From JAABRT01 sp038259155 (GTDB lineage Bacteria > Gemmatimonadota > Gemmatimonadetes > Gemmatimonadales > Gemmatimonadaceae), in the NCBI GenBank assembly GCA_038259155.1, contig JBBSPE010000239.1, forward strand, positions 1 through 5,387: a stretch of DNA of 5,387 bases, read 5' to 3'. The first letter of the stretch is position 1. Every line of letters begins with the position of its first letter. The position numbers were made by a program, and so were the translations under genes. Positions 1 through 5,387 of the stretch are shown here, piece after piece. The notes below the pieces were generated by a model. It searched no databases. It was not told the DNA's origin and was given only the letters and a program-made list of their open reading frames with translations.

Positions 1-680
1 GTGTGTTCGTGCCACGAGCCAGCGGTCGCACCAAGTCTCCCGACACACTGACCGCATGGTTCGGACGCGACTCCGCACAACTCGTCGCCGCGGGCGTACG
101 CCCAGGACTCGGCATCACCGCGTTCAAGCAGGCCGCACGGCTGGCTGGCACGCGCGTCACGGCGCGCGCCAGCGATGACCGCACCGGCTCCACCGCGCTG
201 CTCGCCGCGTTGGCCAGCATCAACCCTGCGACACTCAACCATCGCGTGTACTTCGTGTGGACCGTACGCGAGGAAGGGGGACTCGAAGGCGCGCGCGCGT
301 TCGGTAATACGTTTGGCTCCACCCTCATGTACGTGTATTCCATTGACACGTTTGTTTCGTCAGACACACCGCTCGAGTCGCCGCATTTCGCGTACACACC
401 GCTCGGCGCAGGGCCGGTGTTGCGCGGCCTGGACGACGGCAGCATGGTGCCGCGGGCAGACCGGGACCGGCTGCTGACACTCGCCCGCAACGCGGGCATT
501 CCGATACAGGTCGGCACCACCCAAGGCAGCACGGACGGGTCCGCCGTGGCGCCGTGGGGCCCGCCCAACATCGGCCTCTCCTGGCCCGGCCGATACTCTC
601 ACGGGCCCGCCGAGGTGCTCGATCTCGTGGACGTCGCCGCGCTCGTCGAGTTGATCACGCGCGTGGCGACCGCCCCGTAG
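1..680 (+). CDS. M42-family metallo-aminopeptidase, C-terminal part (5' end outside window)
   Basis: The frame is open from base 3 to the TAG at 678-680, giving 225 residues. M42 enzymes are usually about 340-360 residues, so roughly the first third is missing; the GTG at base 3 is probably an internal Val codon. Family members are dinuclear-metal aminopeptidases that trim N-terminal residues from peptides, often as large cytoplasmic oligomers. Visible M42 landmarks, counted from base 3, are: ASDDRTGS at 57-63 (bridging metal Asp), REEGGLEGA at 89-97 (catalytic and metal Glu pair), SID at 113-115 (probable metal Asp) and GRYSHGPAE at 196-204 (metal His). The upstream HxD metal motif would lie before the window. 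All active-site residues expected in this part are present, so the gene looks intact. It is followed by a probable terminator, so it is likely the last gene of its unit. A related M20/M28 clan peptidase is the alternative; the exact substrate cannot be read from sequence. Confidence 0.85.
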   Translation, partial: VFVPRASGRTKSPDTLTAWFGRDSAQLVAAGVRPGLGITAFKQAARLAGTRVTARASDDRTGSTALLAALASINPATLNHRVYFVWTVREEGGLEGARAFGNTFGSTLMYVYSIDTFVSSDTPLESPHFAYTPLGAGPVLRGLDDGSMVPRADRDRLLTLARNAGIPIQVGTTQGSTDGSAVAPWGPPNIGLSWPGRYSHGPAEVLDLVDVAALVELITRVATAP

Positions 681-699
681 CGTCCTGTCCCTCGCAGGC

Positions 700-728
700 G
701 CGACCTCGTCCCCGAGGCTCGCTCTTTT
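700..728 (+). terminator. Probable intrinsic terminator after the M42 peptidase gene
   Basis: A hairpin can form from GCGA (700-703) with TCGC (719-722) and CCTCG (704-708) with CGAGG (713-717). The loop is TCCC and C718 is a single bulge. TCTTTT follows directly at 723-728. It starts 20 bases after the peptidase stop codon and ends 14 bases before the putative -10 of the next gene, so it would separate the two transcription units. This was read by eye; no folding energy was computed. Confidence 0.55.
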
Positions 729-741
729 GGCCGTGCGCTCC

Positions 742-747
742 TAGAAT
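742..747 (+). promoter_or_regulatory. Putative -10 hexamer (TAGAAT) for a leaderless mRNA
   Basis: TAGAAT differs from the TATAAT consensus at one position. It ends six bases before the ATG at 754, the spacing that would start transcription at or next to that A. No Shine-Dalgarno sequence precedes the ATG. No convincing -35 element is visible at the usual distance, and that region overlaps the preceding terminator hairpin. Confidence 0.35.
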
Positions 748-753
748 GCCGAG

Positions 754-3117
754 ATGATCTCTCCCCTGCTCGTCGGCCTGCTGGCGTTGTCGGTTGCCCC
801 GCTGCCCGGCGGCCCCGTGTTCGACGGCCGCGCGGGAAAGACCGCGGTCGTCACTCCACGACTCGAAGGCTCGACGACAGTGGACGGGGTGCTCAACGAG
901 CCGGAGTGGTCGGCCGCGGCCCTGCTCACGGGCTTCTCACAGTACTTCCCCAATGATGGCGTGGCCGCGCTGGACAGCACCGAGATCTTCGTTTGGTACT
1001 CGGCCACCACGCTGCATCTCGGCGTACGGGCCTTCGCGGCGCCCAGCACCATGCGCGCGACACTGTCCGATCGTGACAAGATCACACAGGACGACAACGT
1101 CCAGTTCTTTCTCGGGACGTACAACGACAACCGTCAGGCGCTGGTGTTCGGTGTGAACCCGTTTGGCAACCAAAGCGATGGCGTGCTCACCGAGACGGGC
1201 GCGTCCACCGGTGGTGGCTTCAGTGGGGGCATGCCGCGAACCCGCGAGAGTGCCGATCTCGCGCCCGATTACGTGTGGCAATCCAAGGGACGCCTCACCG
1301 ACTTCGGCTACGAGGTGGAGATTGCGATCCCGTTCAAGAGCCTGCGCTACAGTGCGGGGGATGAGCAGCGCTGGCAGTTGCACGTGATTCGCACCGTGCA
1401 GGCCACCGGCTACGAACAGTCGTGGGCACCGGCGTCGCGCGCGCAGCCGAGCTTTCTCGCGCAGTCCGGCTTTCTCACCGACCTGCACGACTTGCGTCGC
1501 GGCCTCACGCTCGACCTCATTCCGACCGTCACCGCCAACTCGGTGGGCGGTCCGGTGACGGGAACCGAACGGTGGAGGTACGACACCGGCCGGCCGGAGA
1601 TTGGCGGTAGCGGCCGGTGGGGCATCACCAGCAACCTCACACTCGCGGGTACGGCCAATCCAGACTTCTCGCAGGTTGAGGCCGACGCCACGCAGTTCAC
1701 GTACGACCCGCGCGTCGCGGTGTTTTTCGCGGAACGACGGCCGTTCTTCCTGGAGAGTCAGGAGCAGTTCAACACGCCCAACCGACTCATCTACACGCGT
1801 CGCATCTCGCAGCCCGTTGGCGCGTCCAAACTCACCGGCAAGTCGGGCGGGTTCGACATCGGTCTGCTGTCGGCCGTGGACAGTCGCGACGCGTCGGCAT
1901 CGGGGCGCGATTCCCCCATTTACAATATCCTCCGGCTGCAGCGCGACGTGGGCGGCACCAGTCGCCTGGGGATTGCGTACACGGACAAGATTGACGGCGA
2001 TCGGTGGAACCGCGTGGCGGGCATCGACGGTCGGCTCGTGCGCGGCATTCTGAGTGCGCAGGGCCAGTTCGCCACCTCGTTCACCGGCGGCAGCGACGGA
2101 GACACACAGCGGGCGCCCCTCTGGGACGTCTCGGCCAATCTCACGAGCCAGCGTTACTACGCCCGGTATTCATTCAACGGCATCAGTCCCGAGTTCGACG
2201 CGCAGTCCGGCTTCATTTCGCGCACCGGCATTGCCAACCTGCAGGCCACGCACCGGTATTCGTGGTTCGGCCAGACGGGCGCGTTCGTCGAAGCGGTGAT
2301 TCCGGAGCTCTATCTGAGCGGCCAGTGGCAGTACCGCACCCTTGTGCGCCGAGGCAACGCGCAGGACATCAAGTTCCACGTGCGCAGCAACACGCGTTTT
2401 CGAGGTGGGTGGCAGGTGGGAGCACAGGCCCTCGTCGAAAGCTTCGGCTATGACCCGTCGCTGTACACGAACTACCGCTTGCTCGTGAACCAGGATGGGG
2501 CCTCCCCGGACACCGTGGGTTACGTCGGCACCAAACGTCTCCCCAACCTCGACTGGGTGCTGTCCCTAACGTCACCGCAGTTCCAGACGTTTTCCTTCAA
2601 CGTGTTCGGTATTCTGGGACGCGATGAGAACTTTCCCGAGTGGAGCTCGGCGGGAATCACCAGTCTGTCCGGCTCGCTCAACATGCGACCCACGGAGCAG
2701 CTGCGACTGTCGGCCACGTGGACTCGGGACCAGTTCGATCGGGTGAGCGATCGGACGCGCGTGCAGCTGCGCTCCACCGTGCGGTTGCGCACGGAATACC
2801 AGATCACGCGTCAGGCGTTCTTCCGTGTGATTGGCGAGCACACGGTGCTCGATCAGGATGACCTGCGCGATGACTCGCGTACCGATCTGCCCATTTATCT
2901 GCGCGCGGCTGACGGCACGTTGTCACCGGCGCTGGCTTTTCGCCGCACCACCGCGCGGCTCGACCTGCTTTTTTCGTACCTTCCCACGCCCGGTACCGTG
3001 TTCTTCGCTGGCTACGGCGATGCGCTGCGCGCGGATTCGCCCACCGGGCGAGATCGGCTCCACCGTACCCGCGACGTCTTCTTCACAAAGTTCAGCTATC
3101 TGTTTCGCGTGCGATAG
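754..3117 (+). CDS. CBM9-like N-terminal domain + DUF5916 outer-membrane beta-barrel protein
   Basis: This is a 787-residue protein. Residues 1-20 are hydrophobic and probably an export signal, although the n-region lacks the usual Lys/Arg. Residues about 37-215 resemble the CBM9-like domain paired with DUF5916, including the opener TVDGVLNEPEW (42-52). The DUF5916 hallmark follows: NPDFSQVEAD (302-311), then FFAERRPFFLE (324-334) and a YTRRI motif (347-351). The rest is alternating aromatic/polar strand-like sequence with many Tyr, Phe and Arg, ending FSYLFRVR, consistent with a last barrel strand. Family knowledge suggests an outer-membrane barrel with a periplasmic or surface sugar-binding-like domain; the substrate is unknown. 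The start is firm: an in-frame TAG lies at 742-744 and ATG754 is the only start after it. The last 26 bp overlap the convergent SET gene. No frameshift or internal stop is seen. Confidence 0.88.
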   Translation: MISPLLVGLLALSVAPLPGGPVFDGRAGKTAVVTPRLEGSTTVDGVLNEPEWSAAALLTGFSQYFPNDGVAALDSTEIFVWYSATTLHLGVRAFAAPSTMRATLSDRDKITQDDNVQFFLGTYNDNRQALVFGVNPFGNQSDGVLTETGASTGGGFSGGMPRTRESADLAPDYVWQSKGRLTDFGYEVEIAIPFKSLRYSAGDEQRWQLHVIRTVQATGYEQSWAPASRAQPSFLAQSGFLTDLHDLRRGLTLDLIPTVTANSVGGPVTGTERWRYDTGRPEIGGSGRWGITSNLTLAGTANPDFSQVEADATQFTYDPRVAVFFAERRPFFLESQEQFNTPNRLIYTRRISQPVGASKLTGKSGGFDIGLLSAVDSRDASASGRDSPIYNILRLQRDVGGTSRLGIAYTDKIDGDRWNRVAGIDGRLVRGILSAQGQFATSFTGGSDGDTQRAPLWDVSANLTSQRYYARYSFNGISPEFDAQSGFISRTGIANLQATHRYSWFGQTGAFVEAVIPELYLSGQWQYRTLVRRGNAQDIKFHVRSNTRFRGGWQVGAQALVESFGYDPSLYTNYRLLVNQDGASPDTVGYVGTKRLPNLDWVLSLTSPQFQTFSFNVFGILGRDENFPEWSSAGITSLSGSLNMRPTEQLRLSATWTRDQFDRVSDRTRVQLRSTVRLRTEYQITRQAFFRVIGEHTVLDQDDLRDDSRTDLPIYLRAADGTLSPALAFRRTTARLDLLFSYLPTPGTVFFAGYGDALRADSPTGRDRLHRTRDVFFTKFSYLFRVR

Positions 3118-3640
3118 CCTCGCGCATGCGCTGTGCGATGGTAGCGCGCGCGGCCCGCACGTCGGCGGCCATCTTGTGGTGTTTGGGGCGGAGCAGCGTG
3201 CGTCGGCAGTTGCTGGCTGCGCATCCGCACGGAAAGCGACGCTTTTGTGCCGGTGTATGGCGCTCGTCCAGTTCAATCGCGTAGTCGTACCCCAGCTCCT
3301 CGCCCACCGCGATTTCCCGGAGCGCCACCAGCCACATGCGATCTCCGATCGCGATCGGTTCCAGGTTGGGCGCACACGAGTGGTTGATGTAGCGCGCGGC
3401 GTTGCCGCCGACGTTCGCGTCAATCACGCGGTCCTCGTCGAGTTGCAGTACGAACGTGTGCTCCGGGGCATCGTGTCCGCGCTGGGACGGATAGCGACGC
3501 TCCGCCTCTTCGTGCGCGATCAGCTCGCCGGCGTACTCAATCACGAGGACGTGGCGCGCAATCGGCTCGGCGGCGAACACGCCGTCGCCGTGCCGAGCGC
3601 TTGGGCCACGTGAGAGAAGGGGCAACATGACCCGGAACAT
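3092..3640 (-). CDS. SET-domain protein lysine methyltransferase with post-SET cysteines
   Basis: This is a 182-residue stand-alone SET protein with no signal peptide, so cytoplasmic. SET enzymes transfer methyl groups from S-adenosylmethionine to protein lysines. Motifs in order are: HGDGVFAAE (18-25), matching the GxG cofactor motif; VIEYAGELI (33-41); RYINHSCAPN (83-92), the pseudoknot motif; and GEELGYDYA (113-121), with the catalytic-site Tyr region. CGC plus C145 (C138-x-C140-x4-C145) is the post-SET pattern, which with C89 can bind zinc. The C-terminal tail (about 150-182) is rich in Arg, Lys and Ala. The start at 3640 lacks a ribosome binding site; Met5 at 3628 is an alternative that costs nothing structurally. 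The gene runs divergently from the small secreted protein gene and overlaps the barrel gene end. The substrate is unknown; DNA-binding or ribosomal proteins are possibilities by analogy only. Confidence 0.88.
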   Translation of the reverse strand: MFRVMLPLLSRGPSARHGDGVFAAEPIARHVLVIEYAGELIAHEEAERRYPSQRGHDAPEHTFVLQLDEDRVIDANVGGNAARYINHSCAPNLEPIAIGDRMWLVALREIAVGEELGYDYAIELDERHTPAQKRRFPCGCAASNCRRTLLRPKHHKMAADVRAARATIAQRMREAIARETDS

Positions 3641-3646
3641 CGCATG

Positions 3647-3656
3647 GTGCGCGCAC
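3647..3656. promoter_or_regulatory. Perfect 10-bp palindrome in the divergent intergenic region (possible operator)
   Basis: GTGCGCGCAC is its own reverse complement and sits 7 bp outside the SET start at 3640, in the 117-bp gap between two divergent genes. The position suits a regulator site, but short GC palindromes are common by chance in DNA this rich in CGCG, and no second copy is seen near either gene. Confidence 0.15.
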
Positions 3657-3757
3657 TACAATCCAGTACGTCGCTTCGCCAACTTTCTGTAGCCTTCTGC
3701 CATCGACGTCCGGCAACCGCCAGTCGGGTGCGTGCGTCACTCCCCCGCCCCACACTC

Positions 3758-4318
3758 ATGCGCGCTCTCCGACAGATCACCTCGCTGGCATCGCGTCACG
3801 CACTCGTCGCACTGGCGGCCGCGGTGCTGCTGCCGTCGGTGGGATCCGCGCAACTCATCGGTACCAGCGCGCGCACGTCATCCCCGGTGGGATACAGCAC
3901 CATTGTCTCGCTCAATCCCGTGCTGCTGATCGCGCGTGGCGGTCTCTCGCTGGACATCGAGCGCCGCGTGGCCACCAGCAATACGCTCGGCGCCTCGGTG
4001 TCGAGCTTCGACTGGGGCGATGCCAGCTACCTCACCATTGAAGCCCGCGGGCGCTACTACGTGACCGGCCGCGCGTTTGACGGCCTGTCCATCGGGGTCG
4101 TGGGCGGCTTGGTCCGACTGCGCGAGGACTCCACCAACGTAAAGGATTATGGCATGAACATTGGCTTCACGCTCGACCAGCAATGGTTGGCCGGCGCCGA
4201 GGAGCGCGTGGCGCTCACCCTGGGCCTGGGCGCCACGCGCGTCTTCTTTGCGGAAGACCGACCGTCGTTCAAGTCGGTGTTGCCGATTTTCCGCGCGTCC
4301 ATCGGCTGGGGTTTCTAA
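3758..4318 (+). CDS. Small secreted protein, probable outer-membrane beta-barrel
   Basis: This is a 186-residue protein that I do not recognise by family name. The start was set at ATG3758 because it gives a classical signal peptide: MRALRQ, then a hydrophobic core (about 14-27) and a likely cleavage after GSA at 31. An earlier in-frame GTG at 3728 and ATG at 3650-upstream positions would add Arg/Pro-rich sequence before it and overlap the SET upstream region. The mature part (about 155 residues) has alternating strand-like segments separated by short polar turns, for example around 70-75, 97-101 and 120-130. It ends in IGWGF, a C-terminal aromatic residue typical of outer-membrane barrels recognised by the BAM machinery. 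The length suits about eight strands. No lipobox Cys, catalytic motif or ribosome binding site is visible. The function is unknown; a porin-like or OmpX-like structural role is inference. Confidence 0.7.
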   Translation: MRALRQITSLASRHALVALAAAVLLPSVGSAQLIGTSARTSSPVGYSTIVSLNPVLLIARGGLSLDIERRVATSNTLGASVSSFDWGDASYLTIEARGRYYVTGRAFDGLSIGVVGGLVRLREDSTNVKDYGMNIGFTLDQQWLAGAEERVALTLGLGATRVFFAEDRPSFKSVLPIFRASIGWGF

Positions 4319-4325
4319 CCGCCGC

Positions 4326-4859
4326 TCACCGTTGGGGGCGGCTCGTGGGCGGTACGATTCCCGCGGCCCGATAGGCCGACACCAGCTTGCCGTAGTGTTC
4401 AGCCTGGTGCTCGAGCATCAGCAGCACGCCGGGCGAGGCCTTGGCGTCCACCAGCGGGTAGCTCTCGGCGATTGCGGCTTCCATGTCGCGCACCACCGAT
4501 TCGCGCGTCATGGGCTTGGCGTCGGCTGCCGCCTCCTGTGTGGCCCAGTCGTAGCGCTCGCCCCGCATGGCCGCCGTGAGATACTCGAGTCCGAGCGTGA
4601 CGTGCCGCAACTCGCCAATCATGGGGCGTGCGTCCGGGTGGGGGCGCATTCCGTACTTGGATTCCGGCTAGATCGTGTCGCGGGCCATCACGAGCAGTTT
4701 GTCGTGGAGGGCGCGCCACTGCAGCGCGGCTTCCTTGCGCCAGCTGTCTACGGTGGGTGCGGGTGCGGCAGTTTGTGCGTGCAGCGCGCCGGTTGCTGGA
4801 AGTGAAATGGCGAGCACAAGCGCGATTGCCGCAGTGCGGCGGCCAGGTCTGCGTGTCAT
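4326..4859 (-). pseudogene. Secreted DinB-like protein gene interrupted by an in-frame TAG
   Basis: Read through one TAG, the frame gives 177 codons. Residues 1-28 are a signal peptide: MTRRPGRR, a hydrophobic core, and cleavage near LHA-Q. The helix WRKEAALQWRALHDKLLVMARDTI ends at 63, the stop is codon 64, and the same frame continues PESKYGMRPHP, a typical DinB/DUF664 segment. H86 (ELRHV) and H151/H155 (EHQAEHYGKLV) are candidate metal ligands. AGIVPP near the end is also typical of the family. DinB-fold proteins are four-helix bundles, often metal-binding and thiol-dependent enzymes; the role of secreted members is unclear. The start is well supported by AAAGGAG ending nine bases upstream. 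The protein after the stop has no good restart site and would lose the signal peptide. Possible explanations are a recent nonsense mutation, a sequence error or readthrough. Its 3' end lies 7 bp from the convergent small secreted protein gene. Confidence 0.75.
4668..4670 (-). other. In-frame amber codon (TAG) inside the DinB-like gene
   Basis: On the minus strand the codons read GAC ACG ATC TAG CCG GAA TCC. Upstream and downstream parts are in the same frame, so a single codon, not a frameshift, breaks the gene. A single substitution from TTG, TGG, TCG, CAG, GAG or AAG would produce it. Confidence 0.9.
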
Positions 4860-4868
4860 GGGTTCGGT

Positions 4869-4875
4869 CTCCTTT
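4869..4875 (-). promoter_or_regulatory. Strong Shine-Dalgarno sequence of the DinB-like gene
   Basis: The minus strand reads AAAGGAG followed by nine bases and then ATG at 4859. It is the clearest ribosome binding site in the window and fixes the start of the secreted DinB-like protein; the other full genes here lack one. Confidence 0.75.
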
Positions 4876-4911
4876 GGACAGGAAGCGAGTTGGCGCGCCG
4901 CCGGAACGGAT

Positions 4912-4959
4912 GCGGATACGGCTGCGGATACGGCTGCGGATACGGCTGCGGATACGGCT
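4912..4959. repeat. 12-bp tandem repeat, four perfect copies
   Basis: The unit GCGGATACGGCT occurs at 4912-4923, 4924-4935, 4936-4947 and 4948-4959 without a mismatch. A fifth, decayed copy (GCCGATGCGGCG, three mismatches) follows at 4960-4971, and a looser one (8 of 12 matches) precedes at 4900-4911. The array lies 52 bp upstream of the DinB-like start codon, in its promoter or 5' leader. It is not inside any gene I can support. It could be a slippage-prone microsatellite or an array of protein-binding sites. Confidence 0.9.
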
Positions 4960-5116
4960 GCCGATGCGGCGAGAAACGGGGACGCCCCCCGTGTTCAGGG
5001 AGCATAGGCAGCACGGCCTGATCACGCCTGTGTGTGCGGACCGCGGGAACGGGTGTTGGTCACTCGCTCGTGAAACTGGACGTCACGTGGCGTTCCACCT
5101 GCGCGGTTGGGAACGC

Positions 5117-5148
5117 AAAAAGCCCCGGCGGGGAGCCGAGGCCTTTTG
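5117..5148 (-). terminator. Intrinsic terminator downstream of tRNA-Pro
   Basis: On the minus strand AAAAGGCC..., the hairpin pairs GCCG with CGGC and GGC with GCC, separated by one A/C mismatch, with a five-base loop (TCCCC). It ends in GGGGCTTTTTG, a run of five T. The flanking A and T runs also pair, so it may work from both strands. It begins 26 bp after the tRNA 3' end, as expected for a tRNA terminator. Confidence 0.7.
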
Positions 5149-5174
5149 AAACGCCAGTAAGGATTTGCCAACGA

Positions 5175-5248
5175 TCGGGACGGCGGGATTCGAACCCGCG
5201 ACCCCCTGAACCCCATTCAGGTGCGCTACCGGGCTGCGCTACGTCCCG
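5175..5248 (-). tRNA. tRNA-Pro (anticodon GGG)
   Basis: The 74-base cloverleaf folds cleanly. The acceptor stem CGGGACG/CGTCCCG is fully paired, with discriminator A at 5175. The D stem is GCGC/GCGC. The anticodon stem is CCTGA/TCAGG with loop ATGGGGT, giving anticodon GGG and G37, as usual in tRNA-Pro. The variable loop is GGGTC, and the T stem GCGGG/CCCGC encloses TTCGAAT. The anticodon reads proline codons CCC and CCU. The 3' CCA is not encoded, so it must be added by a nucleotidyltransferase. No clear promoter is visible upstream (5249 onward). Confidence 0.97.
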
Positions 5249-5387
5249 TAACCACAACGACCATCCAATGGACAGCCGCTTGACCACAGACCTTCAACCG
5301 ACCTGACCAGCGCGCCGGGTTCAACTGGGGGGACCCCACAACTTCAGGCGCCACCGCCAAACTCGACCGCTGCCCGCCCGCCCCGCA

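Noticed and set aside
3644..3757. Longer N-terminus of the small secreted protein from ATG3644
   Set aside because: It would place 38 Arg/Ser/Pro-rich residues before a clear signal peptide, so ATG3758 is preferred.
4310..4341. Short inverted repeats (GGTT/AACC and CCGCC/GGCGG) between the convergent small secreted protein and DinB-like genes, as a terminator
   Set aside because: Stems of four or five pairs, a long loop in the second, and no T run on either strand.
4675..5007. Open frame on the plus strand encoding an Ala-Asp-Thr-Ala-Ala repeat protein
   Set aside because: It lies antisense to the DinB-like signal peptide and its repeats come only from the 12-bp array. No start signal and no recognisable domain.
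4399..5025. Long minus-strand frame with Arg-Ile-Arg-Ser repeats overlapping the DinB-like gene
   Set aside because: It is in another frame from the DinB-like gene, very Arg-rich as expected of shadow frames in GC-rich DNA, and has no ribosome binding site.
5249..5300. Promoter for tRNA-Pro on the minus strand
   Set aside because: No -10/-35 pair with acceptable match and spacing was found; TTGAAG and TTGGAT occur but with no matching -10.
5326..5338. TGGGG-GGA-CCCCA hairpin near the window end
   Set aside because: Only five pairs, no T run and no adjacent gene to explain it.
5307..5387. Second tRNA suggested by GGTTCAA near 5318
   Set aside because: The five bases on each side of the loop do not pair and no other cloverleaf arms are found.

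Overview
The window reads as ordinary chromosomal DNA from a GC-rich, Gram-negative-type bacterium. The best guess at lineage is Gemmatimonadota or a close relative. That guess is inference from three things: a large DUF5916/CBM9-like outer-membrane barrel protein, a second secreted barrel-like protein ending in Phe, and a strongly GC-skewed third codon position. No marker gene in the window fixes the taxonomy. No phage, IS, CRISPR or known defence genes are visible.

Layout: (1) Positions 1-680 carry the 3' part of an M42-family metallo-aminopeptidase gene whose 5' end lies outside the window. A probable intrinsic terminator follows at 700-728. (2) Positions 754-3117 (+) encode a 787-residue CBM9-like plus DUF5916 outer-membrane barrel protein. 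It has no Shine-Dalgarno sequence, but a TAGAAT hexamer is placed as expected for a leaderless transcript. (3) Positions 3092-3640 (-) encode a stand-alone SET-domain protein lysine methyltransferase with a complete post-SET cysteine set. Its 3' end overlaps the barrel gene by 26 bp, tail to tail. (4) Positions 3758-4318 (+) encode a small secreted protein, probably a beta-barrel, divergent from the SET gene. (5) Positions 4326-4859 (-) hold a secreted DinB-like gene with a strong ribosome binding site. It is interrupted by one in-frame TAG, with clear family sequence continuing in the same frame after the stop. (6) Positions 4860-5174 contain no gene: they hold the DinB ribosome binding site, a 12-bp tandem repeat (four perfect copies) and a terminator-like hairpin. 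(7) Positions 5175-5248 (-) encode tRNA-Pro(GGG). (8) Positions 5249-5387 hold nothing I can support.

Genes alternate in strand, so most are likely separate transcription units rather than one operon. The proteins do not form an evident pathway: an aminopeptidase, two envelope proteins, a protein methyltransferase and a secreted DinB-fold protein. I do not see a previously undescribed multi-gene system. The points most worth checking are the amber codon inside the DinB-like gene, the tandem repeat upstream of it, and the eukaryote-like SET/post-SET protein.
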